Shown: positions 11,491 through 22,233 of the stretch, piece after piece | How the letters are laid out: every line of letters starts with the position of its first letter | How positions within the stretch are numbered: position 1 is the first letter of the stretch | Source: Azolla caroliniana | Lineage: Eukaryota > Polypodiophyta | Length of the DNA: 64,000 nt | NCBI GenBank assembly: GCA_043228905.1 | Contig: JBHGNT010000010.1 | Span: 3,782,001-3,846,000 of the forward strand | Direction: 5' to 3' | Program-made: the position numbers and the translations under genes | The notes under the pieces: model-generated | What the model was told of the DNA's origin: nothing | Databases searched by the model: none | What the model saw: the letters and a program-made list of their open reading frames with translations, nothing else

Positions 11491-12282
11491 AGGAGACATC
11501 GCCTCTTCCAGAACGACCGTCTCTTGCGCCAAGCCGCCTTTAGGGAGCACTAAGGCTCGCTGAACCGAGTGGGGTCTTGCGCGCCAAGGAGGCAAACATG
11601 CCAACGAACCACCTAACGCATGGGCTCTGCATAAGCGACAGAAGCCAACACCTACACACACTCGCAGACATGTTGGACCACGGAGTGCTGAGAGCCAACG
11701 AGCAGGAACTCAGGGAAAGCACTGACAATCCGCACCCCGCCTGCCACAACCAAACACACCACCTACGCACGCACACAGAAGACACTGAAACCCTAACAGA
11801 AAACAGAGACAACACACCCGCACACCAAGATGAAGAGAAGACAAATATATATATATATATATATATATGTTAAGGGGAAGATACAACCCCAGCTTTGAGC
11901 CAGACTGCACGAAGAAGAATTTGCCGCCATGCCTGAGGTGCCCAAGTTCTCAAGAAGAAGAAGAAGAAGAAGACTACCAAGAAGTTACTAACCCTAGAAA
12001 ATTCTTAACAAAATGACCCTCGACCAAAATGGTATACCCTTATGACTGAAAATGGGCAACCCCTTTACAAAGGGCGCTCCCTTCCTTTTATAGACCAAGG
12101 AGAGGGATGCGTAGCAATGTGGGATAAATCCCTTATTACATGGGATCCTCTGTCCCGAACTAACTATTGTTTGGTGCCCCTATCATTTACACAATTTGTA
12201 CAAGGGTGAGTGCACATGCTCCACCTCGTTGATTCTTCCAATATTCCATGGTTTCCCACCATGGCCCGGAATCTTCACGACA
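11491..12282 (-). mobile_element. LTR2-family LTR, diverged
   Basis: On the minus strand it starts TGTCGTGAAGATTCC at 12282 and follows the LTR2 consensus through the TATA box (ctataaaagg near 12090) and leader. After a (TA)n run at 11846-11869 it becomes divergent. Its lower edge abuts the plus-strand LTR at 11490 and is uncertain. Confidence 0.65.
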
Positions 12283-13140
12283 ACGTGTTAGATCCGGGGT
12301 GGAACCACAGGGATCTTGGACCAGAGAGAGACGGAGTATGGAAGGCCGAGCTTCACCTTTTCTCGCGACCAGCCAAGACACCAACCAGCGCATTTCCGGA
12401 TACGTACCAGGAGCAACCATATGAGAGCAGGAAAAAAAAAGACGTGCATGCAACAATGACTCGACTCACGCATCCTATGTACTGAAACCAGAAAGAAGGA
12501 ACTCCAAAGACACTGACATAGACACAGATGCACAAAACTTAACTAAATATATATATGTATATACAAGAGCAAGATACAACTCCGGCTCCGAGCCGGACTG
12601 AGGTAGGTTAGGTCACAACAGCAATACGCTGCCAAGCTACCGATTAGGGAGCTCTCGGGCTTGTCGCGCCGCGCGGGGTCTTGCACAGGAGACCGAGCAA
12701 AAGCAGACTCCACACGACATACAAGCTCTTCACCAAATTGAACCCTAAACAGACATGAAGAAGAAGAAGAAAACTGCCAAGATGAAACCCTAAAGAAATA
12801 GGGTGAAAGAACAAAGTAAAAACCCTAAGGGAATAAGAGAAAGATGAAGACCAAGAACTACCAAACCCTAAATCTAACGGTATACCCTCCTAACTCAAAA
12901 TGGGCAACCCCTTTTCAAAGGGCGCTCCCTTCCTTTTATAGAACGAGGAGAGGCATACGTGACAATATGGGATAAATCCCGATTTACATGGGATTCTCTG
13001 TCCCGACTTGACTCCTACTCGGTGCCATTAAGGCACCCCTATTATTCACACGGTTTTACAAGGGTGAGCGCACATGATGCACTCCGCCGATTCTCCCGAT
13101 ATTCCCCGGTTTCTCACCTTGGCCCAAAATCTTCACGACA
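12283..13140 (-). mobile_element. G3(-) 3' LTR (LTR2 family)
   Basis: Minus-strand LTR starting TGTCGTGAAG at 13140, directly after a polypurine tract (ggtttggtggggatgga). TATA box ctataaaagg lies near 12930-12940. The far end reads GGATCTAACACG and lacks the final ACA, where the next minus LTR (11491-12282) begins; that LTR probably inserted there. Confidence 0.78.
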
Positions 13141-15045
13141 TCCATCCCCACCAAACCGCACGTCCACCGGTACGTGCCAAGTTCGGAGAAGGGTGAGAGA
13201 TTCCGGCCGGTGAGGAACCGGTCTTCCGTAATCCGCATTTTGGTTGCGTGTTGGCCTCGCCAGTTCGAACCGTCGGCTCTGGTTCCTTCTCCGCGTTTTC
13301 CTCCCTGTAGGCTTGTTCGACCTCTCGATGGGTCATTCGCCGCGATCCCGTAGTGTGTGTGTTTCCCGTTGGCCCTTCTTTTGGCCGCATGCACATTTCG
13401 TTCCTCCAGATACGCGGTGTCCTCCGTCCGAGGAGCACCCGTGATGGCCTGCTTGGCCTCCGTCGACCTTCGTGTCGTCTCGGTTCTCGTTTCGTACTGA
13501 TCTACGCCGCCTTCGTCCCCTCGCCGCCACCTACCTTTTCCTTGGTCTTACGTTGCCATGGCGGCCGAACGGCCAAGATCTCCAGAACCAGTGTGGAGGA
13601 TCCCTCTCCGGCCTTCTAAGTGAGATCACCTAGACCGGCAACCCATCTTTGCGCCCGTATTCTCGCTCTGGCACCTCCGTGTGCCGCGCATCCCCCTTCT
13701 TGTGTTCGGCTCCACGGGTGCCGAACTCCAGTTACTTCACATGCACGCGTCGTCAACCCTCGCCCAGCCAGATCGTGCATCACCGCTTCTCCGCATATCG
13801 GTGTCCTCCGCGTACAAGGAACAACCCGTAGTAGCCCACTTGGCCACTTTCGTTCACGCCACGTCGGCCGAACTGTCGGGGTCTCCGGACAGGTGTGAAG
13901 GATTCTTCTTGGGCCTCCGATTTGTTGGGTCACTGAGTTGTGTACCAAGCGCGTCCGATCTTTGTCATGCCGACTCTGCTTATCGAGTCTGTATATGGTT
14001 TTTGGCCGTGTTGCCGGCCTTATACCTCTTTCTGCTCTTCCGGCCCATGCTTTGTCGTATCCCATTCACCTACCACCATCGTCCTTCTCTCTAGGTCTCA
14101 CACCGGCCCTTGGCCCGACTGCTGGAGTCTCCAGATCAGTGTGAGGATCGTCGTACAATCGCCCATCCGCAGTTCTACGTTGTATCTCGGGATCTCATTC
14201 ACGTGCCGCCACCGTCCACCTCTCTAGGTCTCACGCCGACTGTCAAGCCGACCGCCGGAGTCTCCGAATCGGTGTGACAATCGCCGTAGGATCTCCTATC
14301 CGCTGCCTTTACCCTTGTCCCCTCGCCGCCACCATCAATCTCTTGGTCTTATGTCGGATCCGATGCCGACCGCCTAAGTCTCTAGCCTGGTGTGGAGGAT
14401 CCTCCTTGGGCCTCTCGTCTTCCCCGACCCTATCACGGGTCGTACTTCTCCGCATGTCGAGAGGGTGCCTTGCTCCACACCCTCTCCCGTGGCACCGATG
14501 TACCGTGTTCCAGCCTCCCCATAGGCCTGCTTCTTCCTCCCTTCTGGATCAGTTATCCGGAAGTTCGCTCCACCCTATTCTCATCCTGGTCCATCCGTCA
14601 CTCTCTAAATTGCCGGGTCCCGTTCTCCTGCCGCCGCCGTCAGTATCTTGGTCTTACGTCGGATCCGATGCCGACCGCCGAAGTCTCTAGCCTGGTGTGA
14701 GGTGACCCATAGGACTGGGCTTCGTTGCCTTTGCTTTCGGATCGGTTGTATTGGTCGTGACCTCCGCGTCCTCGCCGCCACCTTCCGTTTCTTAGATCTT
14801 ACATTGGTTCTCAGACGCAACCGCCTAAGTCTCGGGAACGAGTGTGGAGGACCCATACTTTAGCCAACCGTCTCTTTTGTTTCTCCCTGTCGCCGTCGAT
14901 CTCCTTCCGTGGGCTTCCCCACCATCTCCCTTCTCTTTCGGTCTCACGTTGTCACACCGGCCGAACCGCCGAAATCTCCGGTCAAGATGTGGGGATACCG
15001 ATTTCATAATGACTCCTGATTACTTGTCCCAGGCCACCGACCCTT
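13141..15045 (-). repeat. G3(-) non-coding interior
   Basis: Counterpart on the minus strand of 8489-10739. The reverse complement contains the same cggcgtgagacc and cctcacacc blocks, with no credible gene. Segment 13440-13740 also matches 41519-41914 in inverted orientation, so this interior is a repeat family of its own. The many open frames here reflect high GC content. Confidence 0.68.
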
Positions 15046-16137
15046 TTAGTGGTGTCGGCGGAAAGCATCCGCTCTATGATCGATCAAGCCCCGCTTGGGC
15101 TTGATTCTCCAATGTTCGGAGTTTCGGCTCCGATGCCGACCCCGCCGGACTCGTTCATTACTCTCGATCATCTTCTTCCCGATTCCCGACCTTCTCCCGG
15201 TCGGTCTTTCTCCCCATGTATAGAGGGCATCTCGCTCCACACCCTCTGCCGTGGTACCATCATACCATTCCTCGGCCTCTGCCTGGGCCATGTCCGCCTT
15301 GTCCGGAAGGCCGATTTTCTCTACGTCTTCGGAATCCGTCCGCGTCCCGGATCTCTCTTCCTCCTCAACCTTCGGCTTCAGAGCCTCGTACGCTTCCCGG
15401 ACCAAGGCTTCGACATCGAGCTTCGTTGATCCTTCTTGTTGCATGCCCGCTTCCTGTCGTGATGACACGCCGTCGCGCATTATCTTCCCTTTGCCTTTCA
15501 CCGACCACTCCTCGTCCAACCTTCGGCATACTCGTTCACGTTCCGACCAGTCCTCGGTAAGGCCATTTGCTCTGTCATCTTCTTCAAGCTCAATCCCGAT
15601 GGCCTCCCGTTCCGCTCGGTCGATCGACCTAACGAACAACAGGACTTTGTCCGCCCCCACCAGACTTTGCTCCCGCTCCGAGAGCCGTGCAAGCCGCCGC
15701 TCGAACTCTCAGAACGCCTTTGTTGCGGCCCGGTGGGTCTTCGCCGATGCAACCCACTGGTCGAAGTCGCGTTGTCCCTGACTCTTCTACTGTCCTCCAT
15801 ATGCGTGCAAGAGCGCCTATTCGAAGGCCTCCCACGAACTGTGAGCTTCTTGGAGCTCCTTTACTTCCGCATGCATATGGACGGCAACGACCCGACAAAA
15901 GAACTCCAACCTCAAAGCCTCGTCTACGCTTCGCACCTCCATTTCTACGTTGTAGGCTTCCAAGTAGAATGGGACTTTGTCCCCATTGAAACAGCCGACT
16001 CTTTTGACCACTTGCTCAATAGCTTGTTGCGTTGCTTCTCGCCTCATCACCACTTGTCCGAACTCCAACACCACTTCGGCCACCATCTCCGCAAGGTCAT
16101 CGTCTTCCAACTCCATCCTCCCTTGCCGCCTCTTCAC
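15046..16137 (-). pseudogene. G3(-) Gag, G-lineage gypsy
   Basis: Gag coding region following the LTR and primer site on the minus strand. The start region reads MKRRQGRMELEDDDLAEMV, then FNGDKVPFYLEAYNVEME, AFWEFERRLARLSE and DKVLLFVRSIDRAERE. This parallels the G4 Gag (FNGKDVSQYLRDYKAEM, SAFESRFGRLSARDQ). Two in-frame TAG codons interrupt it at about 15816 and 15789. Downstream it stays open to 15046 through an Arg/Glu-rich region. No zinc knuckle or protease follows; the interior becomes non-coding. Confidence 0.78.
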
Positions 16138-16150
16138 GTTGGGTTCACCA
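16134..16150 (-). promoter_or_regulatory. G-lineage primer binding site
   Basis: On the minus strand TGGTGAACCCAACGTGA begins 4 bp after the LTR end at 16155. The same site (TGGTGAACCCGACGTGA) follows the G4 5' LTR at 56133-56149. It would pair with a tRNA ending GGGTTCACCA; I cannot name that tRNA with confidence. Confidence 0.7.
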
Positions 16151-16154
16151 AATA

Positions 16155-16233
16155 TGTCACGCTAATCCACGCGTTGTCGCATTGTTACGCGCATGCGTGT
16201 AGAAAGAGGCGGGACCACGGGGGTCTCGGACCA

Positions 16234-16273
<40 letters not shown>

Positions 16274-16833
16274 AGTACACAGAGAGAGATTAAGAGCAAG
16301 GAAAACCGGAATCCGGTTACTATAGTCCATAGCTTACAACTGGCAACCTGGTAATAGACCCGACACGGGGTCCTACTCACGCACACCGACGACAGCCACA
16401 CGACTCGAAGAAACGAAAGGGGAAAGGGGGAGGAGAGAGACTCCGCTGGAAGCACATGGGTTGTCCACGAAGCAGAGGCAGCGAACTCTTGACACCCGCA
16501 GAGAACGACGATCGGAGGAGAGAGAGCTCGGCACTCGGTTCTGCAGCAACACTTCGTCCTCGCCAACGCGCAATATCCTCTCTTCCTTCTCTCCTCTCCT
16601 TAAATAGTTTCCAAAAAGGGGTTCCCTTTTCCCCTAGTCAAATCGCTTTATTCCCTGTCCCTTCTGACAGAGATACGCACAATCCCCTAATAAATGTGTA
16701 CTACTTAGTATTTACATCAGCCGATCCATTTACGAATCAATATCAAAATATCAATTCACGCGTCCATCTGTGTAAGAGCCGGTTGATGCGCCTTTTTGTT
16801 CGATTCCGCCTATGGCCGGTTTTCCTCTCGACA
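16155..16833 (-). mobile_element. LTR shared by G1 pol and G3(-) Gag (LTR1)
   Basis: Minus-strand LTR starting TGTCGAGAGG at 16833 and ending GCGTGACA at 16155. Upstream lies the end of G1 pol with its polypurine tract; downstream lie a primer site and the G3(-) Gag. It therefore serves as the 3' LTR of one element and the 5' LTR of the next. Its first half differs from LTR2, but its last part (GACCCCCGTGGTCCCGCC, then CTACACGCATGCGCG) resembles LTR2. It contains a (GA)n run at 16231-16270. Confidence 0.75.
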
Positions 16834-16839
16834 TCCACC

Positions 16840-17601
16840 CCCACCAAACCGCACATCCACCGGCATGCGCCAGAGACAGGTAGATACCGAAGAAAACCGG
16901 CTTCACTCGTCGCTCTCCGATTCTCCGCTGGGCCCGAACCGATCGTCGTTGTCGCTCCCGCTCGCAGGGTCCGGCTCGTCTTCGAACCTCTTTTTGAACG
17001 CTTTGATCCGCTTCCCGGCAACCGGCACTGCTAACCGTGTCCCGTCGAGTTACGCGAGGTGGTACGTGCCGTTGTCGTTCACGCTCTTCACCGTGTAGGG
17101 CCCGAACCACCTCCTAGCAAACTTTCGCACCGCCTTGTGCTGATTGTCGAGGCTGTTGTCGTACACCAAGACCCAGTCGCCTTCCTTGATCTTCTTTGGT
17201 CGCAATCGGTGTGTCCGGTTGAACCGGGTCTTGTTTCGCTCCCTCGCCGCCCGCAGCTTTTCCTTCGCCTTTTCATGTCCTCCGGCCTCCGCAAGAGTTG
17301 CCGAATCCGCGCCGCCAGCAACTCCTCCCGGCTCATCTCGTCCTTCCAATCTACCACCGCCCATGAAGAAACCGTCTGTTCCACCGGCATGATCAGCTTC
17401 TGTCCGTACATCACCTCTGCCGGCATAAACCCTGTCACCGAACTGTGTGTAGTTCGGTTTGCCCATAGTGCGTAAGGAAGGAGCCACGGCCAATTTCCGA
17501 CCTGCCCTCTGCATGCGTGCACCAACGCCTTTACTATTCTACCTTCCCGTTCTACCTTCTCGTTCGCCTTTGGATTGTACGCTTTAGTGAGGGAGAGTTT
17601 G
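16840..17601 (-). pseudogene. G1 integrase C-terminal half
   Basis: Second half of the G1 integrase, resuming LSLTKAYNPKANEK right after the DNA-transposon insertion. It continues LLPYALWANRTTHSSVTGF, a Lys/Arg-rich linker (RLRPKKIKEGDWVLVYD), and the GPF/Y module (RRWFGPYTVKSVNDNGTYHL), ending near a polypurine tract next to LTR1. A frame change near 17290 splits it. The N-terminal half lies at 35575-35790. Removing one TTTG copy rejoins the two in frame. Confidence 0.85.
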
Positions 17602-17626
17602 GGGTAAAAGCATGCGAGTGGAAACA
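17602..17626 (+). repeat. Left terminal inverted repeat of the Sola-like element
   Basis: GGGTAAAAGCATGCGAGTGG followed by AAACA. It matches the reverse complement of 35550-35574 with one mismatch (A/G at the fifth base). Copies of tagctaattagct follow within 30 bp, as also near the right end. Confidence 0.93.
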
Positions 17627-18109
17627 CTATTATAGCTAATTAGCTACTAAAATGGCCATAGCTAATTAGCTATTTGTTTAGCTAGTCTTTCTTGTGGGAA
17701 AATCAAATATTTGAAAAACTAATTTATGAAAAAACTCAAATATTTGAACTTCTGTTTCAGACGTAGTGGAACTTGGGGAATATCACCATCATCTAAGGTC
17801 GACTTCAATGTCATCAATTTCCTGTTTAGCCTAAGTCTGATTTTGAACGCAGATGGAGTACTCAGAGCACGAACGCAGACGTAGCTCCCGCAACAGCAAA
17901 AAATCGACATTGCAGATTGAGAGCTACAACACAGAACCCGCTCGATCATCGTCCAGGTATGTTTCAGTTACAGAAACCCCAAACATTTGTTTTTTCTTTT
18001 TGACTACTGTCTGAACTTTGGTGCCGATTCATATTTCCCCAAAATCGAATAGGGCGAAGTCCTTGGAGTCCCATACAAGGATGTCTCGCAAATCGGGGAG
18101 TAGCAACAG

Positions 18110-18613
18110 GTGTGTTTATATTACTTTTTTTGTGTTTAATCCTGTCTTTAGTGATTAGGGTTTGTGATTGAAATTTCTGATTAGGGTTTGTGATTGAAAT
18201 TTCTGATTAGGGTTTTTGATTATAAATTTCTGATTAGAATTTTTGAATAGGGTTTCTGGTTACAAATTTTGATTACAAATTAGAATTTCTGAATAGGGTT
18301 TTTGTTTATAAATTTCTGCTTAGGATTTCTGATTAGGGTTTGTTATTGAAATTTTTTATTAGGGTTTCTGATTGAAATTTCTGATTAGGGTTTTTGATTA
18401 TAAATTTCTGATTAGAATTTCTGAATAAGGTTTCTGGTTACAAACTTCTGATTACAGATTTTGATTAGGGTTTCTAATTTCAAACTTCTGATTACAGATT
18501 TTGATTAGGTTAAGTTAAAGATTTTGCACCATTTTTGTTGTTGTTGATTGGGGTTTTTGATTCTCACATATTCTGATTTTGCACTATTTCTGATTTCTGA
18601 AATGATATTTCAG
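18110..18613 (+). repeat. Intron 2 of gene R, TTAGGGTTT-rich repeats
   Basis: Intron made largely of degenerate copies of a roughly 26-bp unit built on tttctgattagggtttttga / ttgaaatttctgatt. The tagggttt word recurs about ten times but the units are too long and irregular to be telomere repeat. It ends in a normal acceptor (gatatttcag). Confidence 0.7.
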
Positions 18614-19935
18614 ATGGCTCGTTCCTCCGTATACGAGAGTGCTAAACTTCGCAAAATTTTGCGAGACAAAGGAGGACTTCCACAACACCTATGGTCTGTC
18701 ACTCGAGGGTGTTGACCCTGCTGTCCTAAGTGATAAATTGATCAGTGATATAGACTGGATGACAGTATATACAGTGCCTAGAGTCAAAGGCAAGGTCAAG
18801 CTGAAGCATGTACGAGCCGACTTGTACGATGACTGCATGAGACTGCACCAGAAAGTTCATCAGGAGATCCCAGTCAACAATGAGTTGTCAGTTTCATTTG
18901 CTAGAGCATTTGCATATGAGTATTGCAAAACAGCGAAGGAATCTAGAGACCCTGAAATGTATAGGGTAGCTTGGGCAGTCTATGGTGAGGCATCGGTAAA
19001 AAGATGCCGAAAGATGGGGACCTTGGCACAAAAAATAGACAGATTTTGGAGCATGGCAGCTGTTGATGCAACTGCCGACTCCCAGCAAGACCGGGGGCAT
19101 ACACCACACCGACACCCAAGGAAAGCCAATGTCGATGATACAGGTGAGACATTGGTTAGCTATATGCTAAAAAATGTCCATGAAGCCTGTGAGACATTGG
19201 CATTTTTTAAGACTGATTTAGAGAAAGCCACAATGGCTTCTGCAATGGAGAGCAAAGTTACTTTTGCTGTTACAACAATTAGAAATAAGATTCAGGTAAC
19301 TATTGTTTTGCTGGTATGTGATTGTGTTATAAATAACGGGTAAAATGTGCTAATCAAGCATTATCTGGAATAGGTTGCGCAACAGGAGCTTGAATTAGAG
19401 GGGCCACTGGATCCCTAGCGTAAAATAGAACTGCAAATAGAGATCCAGGTTCTTTCAATGAACCTGGACCTTCTAGGTGTAAATACTGTTGCAGATTACA
19501 ATTTGGATAAGCTTCAAGTAAGTTAACGATTCCTGAGCAAAGTTGGTGTATCTTTCAACAACAAGAATAATTAATCGGTAAATTTCTCTGTTGCGTTGAA
19601 GGAACAATACATTCATCAAGAACAGGTAGTTAGCTGCCTTAAGAAGAAGCTACATTTTGTGGAGGGAATGGTAAGGACCAGACAGGATTTGGACCTGAAC
19701 ATTCTTGCTCCCTTACCAAATGAAGTAGAACCAGAAAATGATTTATTGACAGTTCAAGCACGTTGCATCGCTTGCGGGTTAGGTGTGGAGGACAAAACTG
19801 CGTCTTTGTTGGTTCACCTACAACCATGCAACCACACATACCATCTGCTTTGTTTTCAACATGCCTGTCGAATTGCTGCATTCTGTTTGGGAGATTGCAG
19901 TACAACTCTACCAAATGAGTGGAGAAAACAAACAG

Positions 19936-21524
19936 GTATACCATACTGTAGCTAATAAGCTTAGTCTTTTCTAATTAGCTATCCTACTAGCTAATTAGCT
20001 ACTGGCAGCTAATGAGCTACTAGCTAATTAGCTATCCTAGTAGCTAATTAGCTATGGTACTAGCTAATTAGCTAGTACCATAGTTGTGTAAAAAAGCTAA
20101 ATAGCTATCCTACTAGCTAATTAGCCACCGGCAACTAATTAGCTATCCTAGTAACTAATTAGCTACTGCCATAGTTGTGTAAAGTAGCTAATAAGCTATC
20201 CTAGTAGCTAGTTAGCTATGGTACTAGCTAATTAGCTAGTACCATAGTTGTGTAAAAAAGCTAATTAGCTATCCTACTAGCTAATTAGCTACTGGCAACT
20301 AATTAGCTATCCTACTAGCTAATTAGCTATCCTACTAGCTAATTAGCTATCCTACTAGCTAATTAGCTATCATAGTAGCTAATTAGCTACTGACATAGTT
20401 GTGTAAAGTAGCTAATTAGCTATCCTAGTAGCTAATTAGCTACTGGCAGCTAATTAGCTGTCCTAGTAGCTAATAAGCTATCCTAGCTACTACATAGTTG
20501 AGAAAGTAGCTAATTAGCTTTCATTGTAGCTAATTAGCTATCCTAGCTACCACCATAGTTAATAAAGTAGCTAATTAGCTATCCTAGCTACTACCATAGT
20601 TAGTAAAGTAGCTAATTAGCTATCCTAGCTACTACCATAGTTGAGTAAAGTAGCTAATTAGCTACCATAGTAGCTAATTAGCTATCCTAGCTACTACTAT
20701 AGTTGTGTAAAGTAGCTAATAAGCTATCCTACTAGCTAATTAGCTATCCTAGTAGGTAATTAGCTATGGTACTAGCTAATTAGCTAGTACTATAGTTGTG
20801 TAAAAAAGCTAATTAGGTATCCTACTAGCTAATTAGCCACTGGCAACTAATTAGCTATCCTAGTAACTAATTAACTACTGCCATAGTTGTGTAAAGTAGC
20901 TAATAAGCTATCCTAGTAGCTAATTAGCTACTAGCAGCTAATTAGCTATCCTAGTAGCTAATTAGCTATCCTACTAGCTAATTAGCTACTACCATAGTTG
21001 AGTAAAGTAGCTAATTAGCTATCCTACTAGCTAATTAGCTACTACCATAGTTGAGTAAAGTACCTAATTAGCTATCCTACTAGCTAATTAGCTACTGGCA
21101 ACTAATTAGCTATCCTAGTAGCTAATTAGCTATCCTAGTAGCTAATTAGCTGCTGGCAACTAATTAGCTATCCTACTAGCGAATTAGCTATCCTAGTAGC
21201 TACTGCCATAGTTGTGTAAAGTAGCTAATAAGCTATCCTAGTAGCTAATTAGCTACTGGCAGCTAATTAGCTATCCTAGTAGCTAATTAGCTACTGGCAG
21301 CTAATTAGCTGTCCTAGTAGCTAATAAGCTATCCTAACTACTACCATAGTTGAGTAAAGTACCTAATTAGCTATCCTAACTACTACCATAGTTGAGTAAA
21401 GTACCTAATTAGCTATCATACTAGCTAATTAGCTATCGTACTAGCTAATTAGCTATCCTAGCTTCTACCATAGTTTAGTAAAGTAGCTAATTAGCTATCC
21501 TAAATAACTGTCATGTTATTGTAG
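19936..21524 (+). repeat. Intron 5 of gene R filled with AGCTAATTAGCT array
   Basis: 1.6-kb intron (donor cag/gtatac, acceptor ttattgtag) composed almost wholly of the palindromic 12-mer AGCTAATTAGCT separated by short variable links such as atcctagt, actggca and accatagttgtgtaaa. The motif equals its own reverse complement. The same array type fills the intron of the transposase gene (32084-33417). Confidence 0.9.
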
Positions 21525-22233
21525 AATCTTGTGGATTAAGGACGGCACATGATGTGTCTGGTGCTGATGATGCTGCAACAGATGAGGATACTACTGCCAA
21601 TGTGGCTGAAAGTAAGAGTCCTGCTATCACATCTCCTTCAGATCAGCTGCACCCTATTCTTTTGGAACAGTGTACTGAATTAGGCAACGATGTGAAATGC
21701 CATGAAATAGTGGAAACAACATGTAAAACTGAGGTTCACAACAACAGTGTTTATGAACACTTGATGCAACATTTCTTCGAGTCTCAAGACCTTGATTCCA
21801 CCCCACCGAGCCCAACTACTGAAAATGTCCAAACAGATCCCTCTGTACTTGAAAAGCTAGTTCAAGAAACGGCTGATGTGCAATTAGCTGCTGAGGCGAT
21901 GGGAAGGTTGTCGGAGGAGGACACACTTGCGCATTGGGTCCTAGAAGCAAGGCTAAATGGGGAACCAACCAGAAAAAGGCTGAAGAAGGGGCCACGATCG
22001 GGAACAAGACCAGTTACTCGGTCAAGGGGCCCAGACGTAGTGGAGCGAAATACTGTTTAGTTGGATATGATTGTTAGCTTAGGGATTTTGCTAGGGTTTT
22101 ATGAAGTTTTACTATCCTATTGGACAAGTAAAACCTCAGATTGGTTGTTGCTTGATCCACATTATGTAATGGAACTCTATGATGTTTTTCCAAGATAATT
22201 TGAAGAGTGTTGTTCTATGACTGAAACTCTTTG

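Larger units (their letters stand above)
17853..22060 (+). pseudogene. Transposon gene R: RING-like finger protein, six exons
   Basis: I infer six exons joined at GT-AG sites: 17853-17956, 18053-18109, 18614-19295, 19374-19517, 19602-19935 and 21525-22060, all in frame, giving about 618 codons. The N-terminus is Ser/Arg-rich (MEYSEHERRRSSRNSKKS). The large third exon (PPYTRVLNFAKFCETKEDF...) is a domain I do not recognise. Exons 4-5 are Gln/Leu/Lys-rich and possibly coiled coil. Exon 5 ends in a RING-like finger: Cys384, 387, 405, His407, His410, Cys413, 424, 428. The last exon is acidic with a basic tail (TRKRLKKGPRSGTRPVTRSR). An in-frame TAG at 19416-19418 breaks exon 4, unless splicing uses that very TAG as acceptor (exon from 19419, also in frame). 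Function unknown; accessory to the transposon by position. Confidence 0.7.

Noticed and set aside
13616-15104. Frames up to 149 codons on both strands
   Set aside because: Same reason as for the plus-strand counterpart; this is the inverted copy of the non-coding interior.
18110-18613. Interstitial telomere repeats
   Set aside because: tagggttt words are embedded in a longer irregular unit inside an intron, not a pure 7-bp array.
20000-21500. Regular repeats that could suggest a CRISPR array
   Set aside because: Units are palindromic with short, recurring links and no unique spacers; the locus is a eukaryotic intron.
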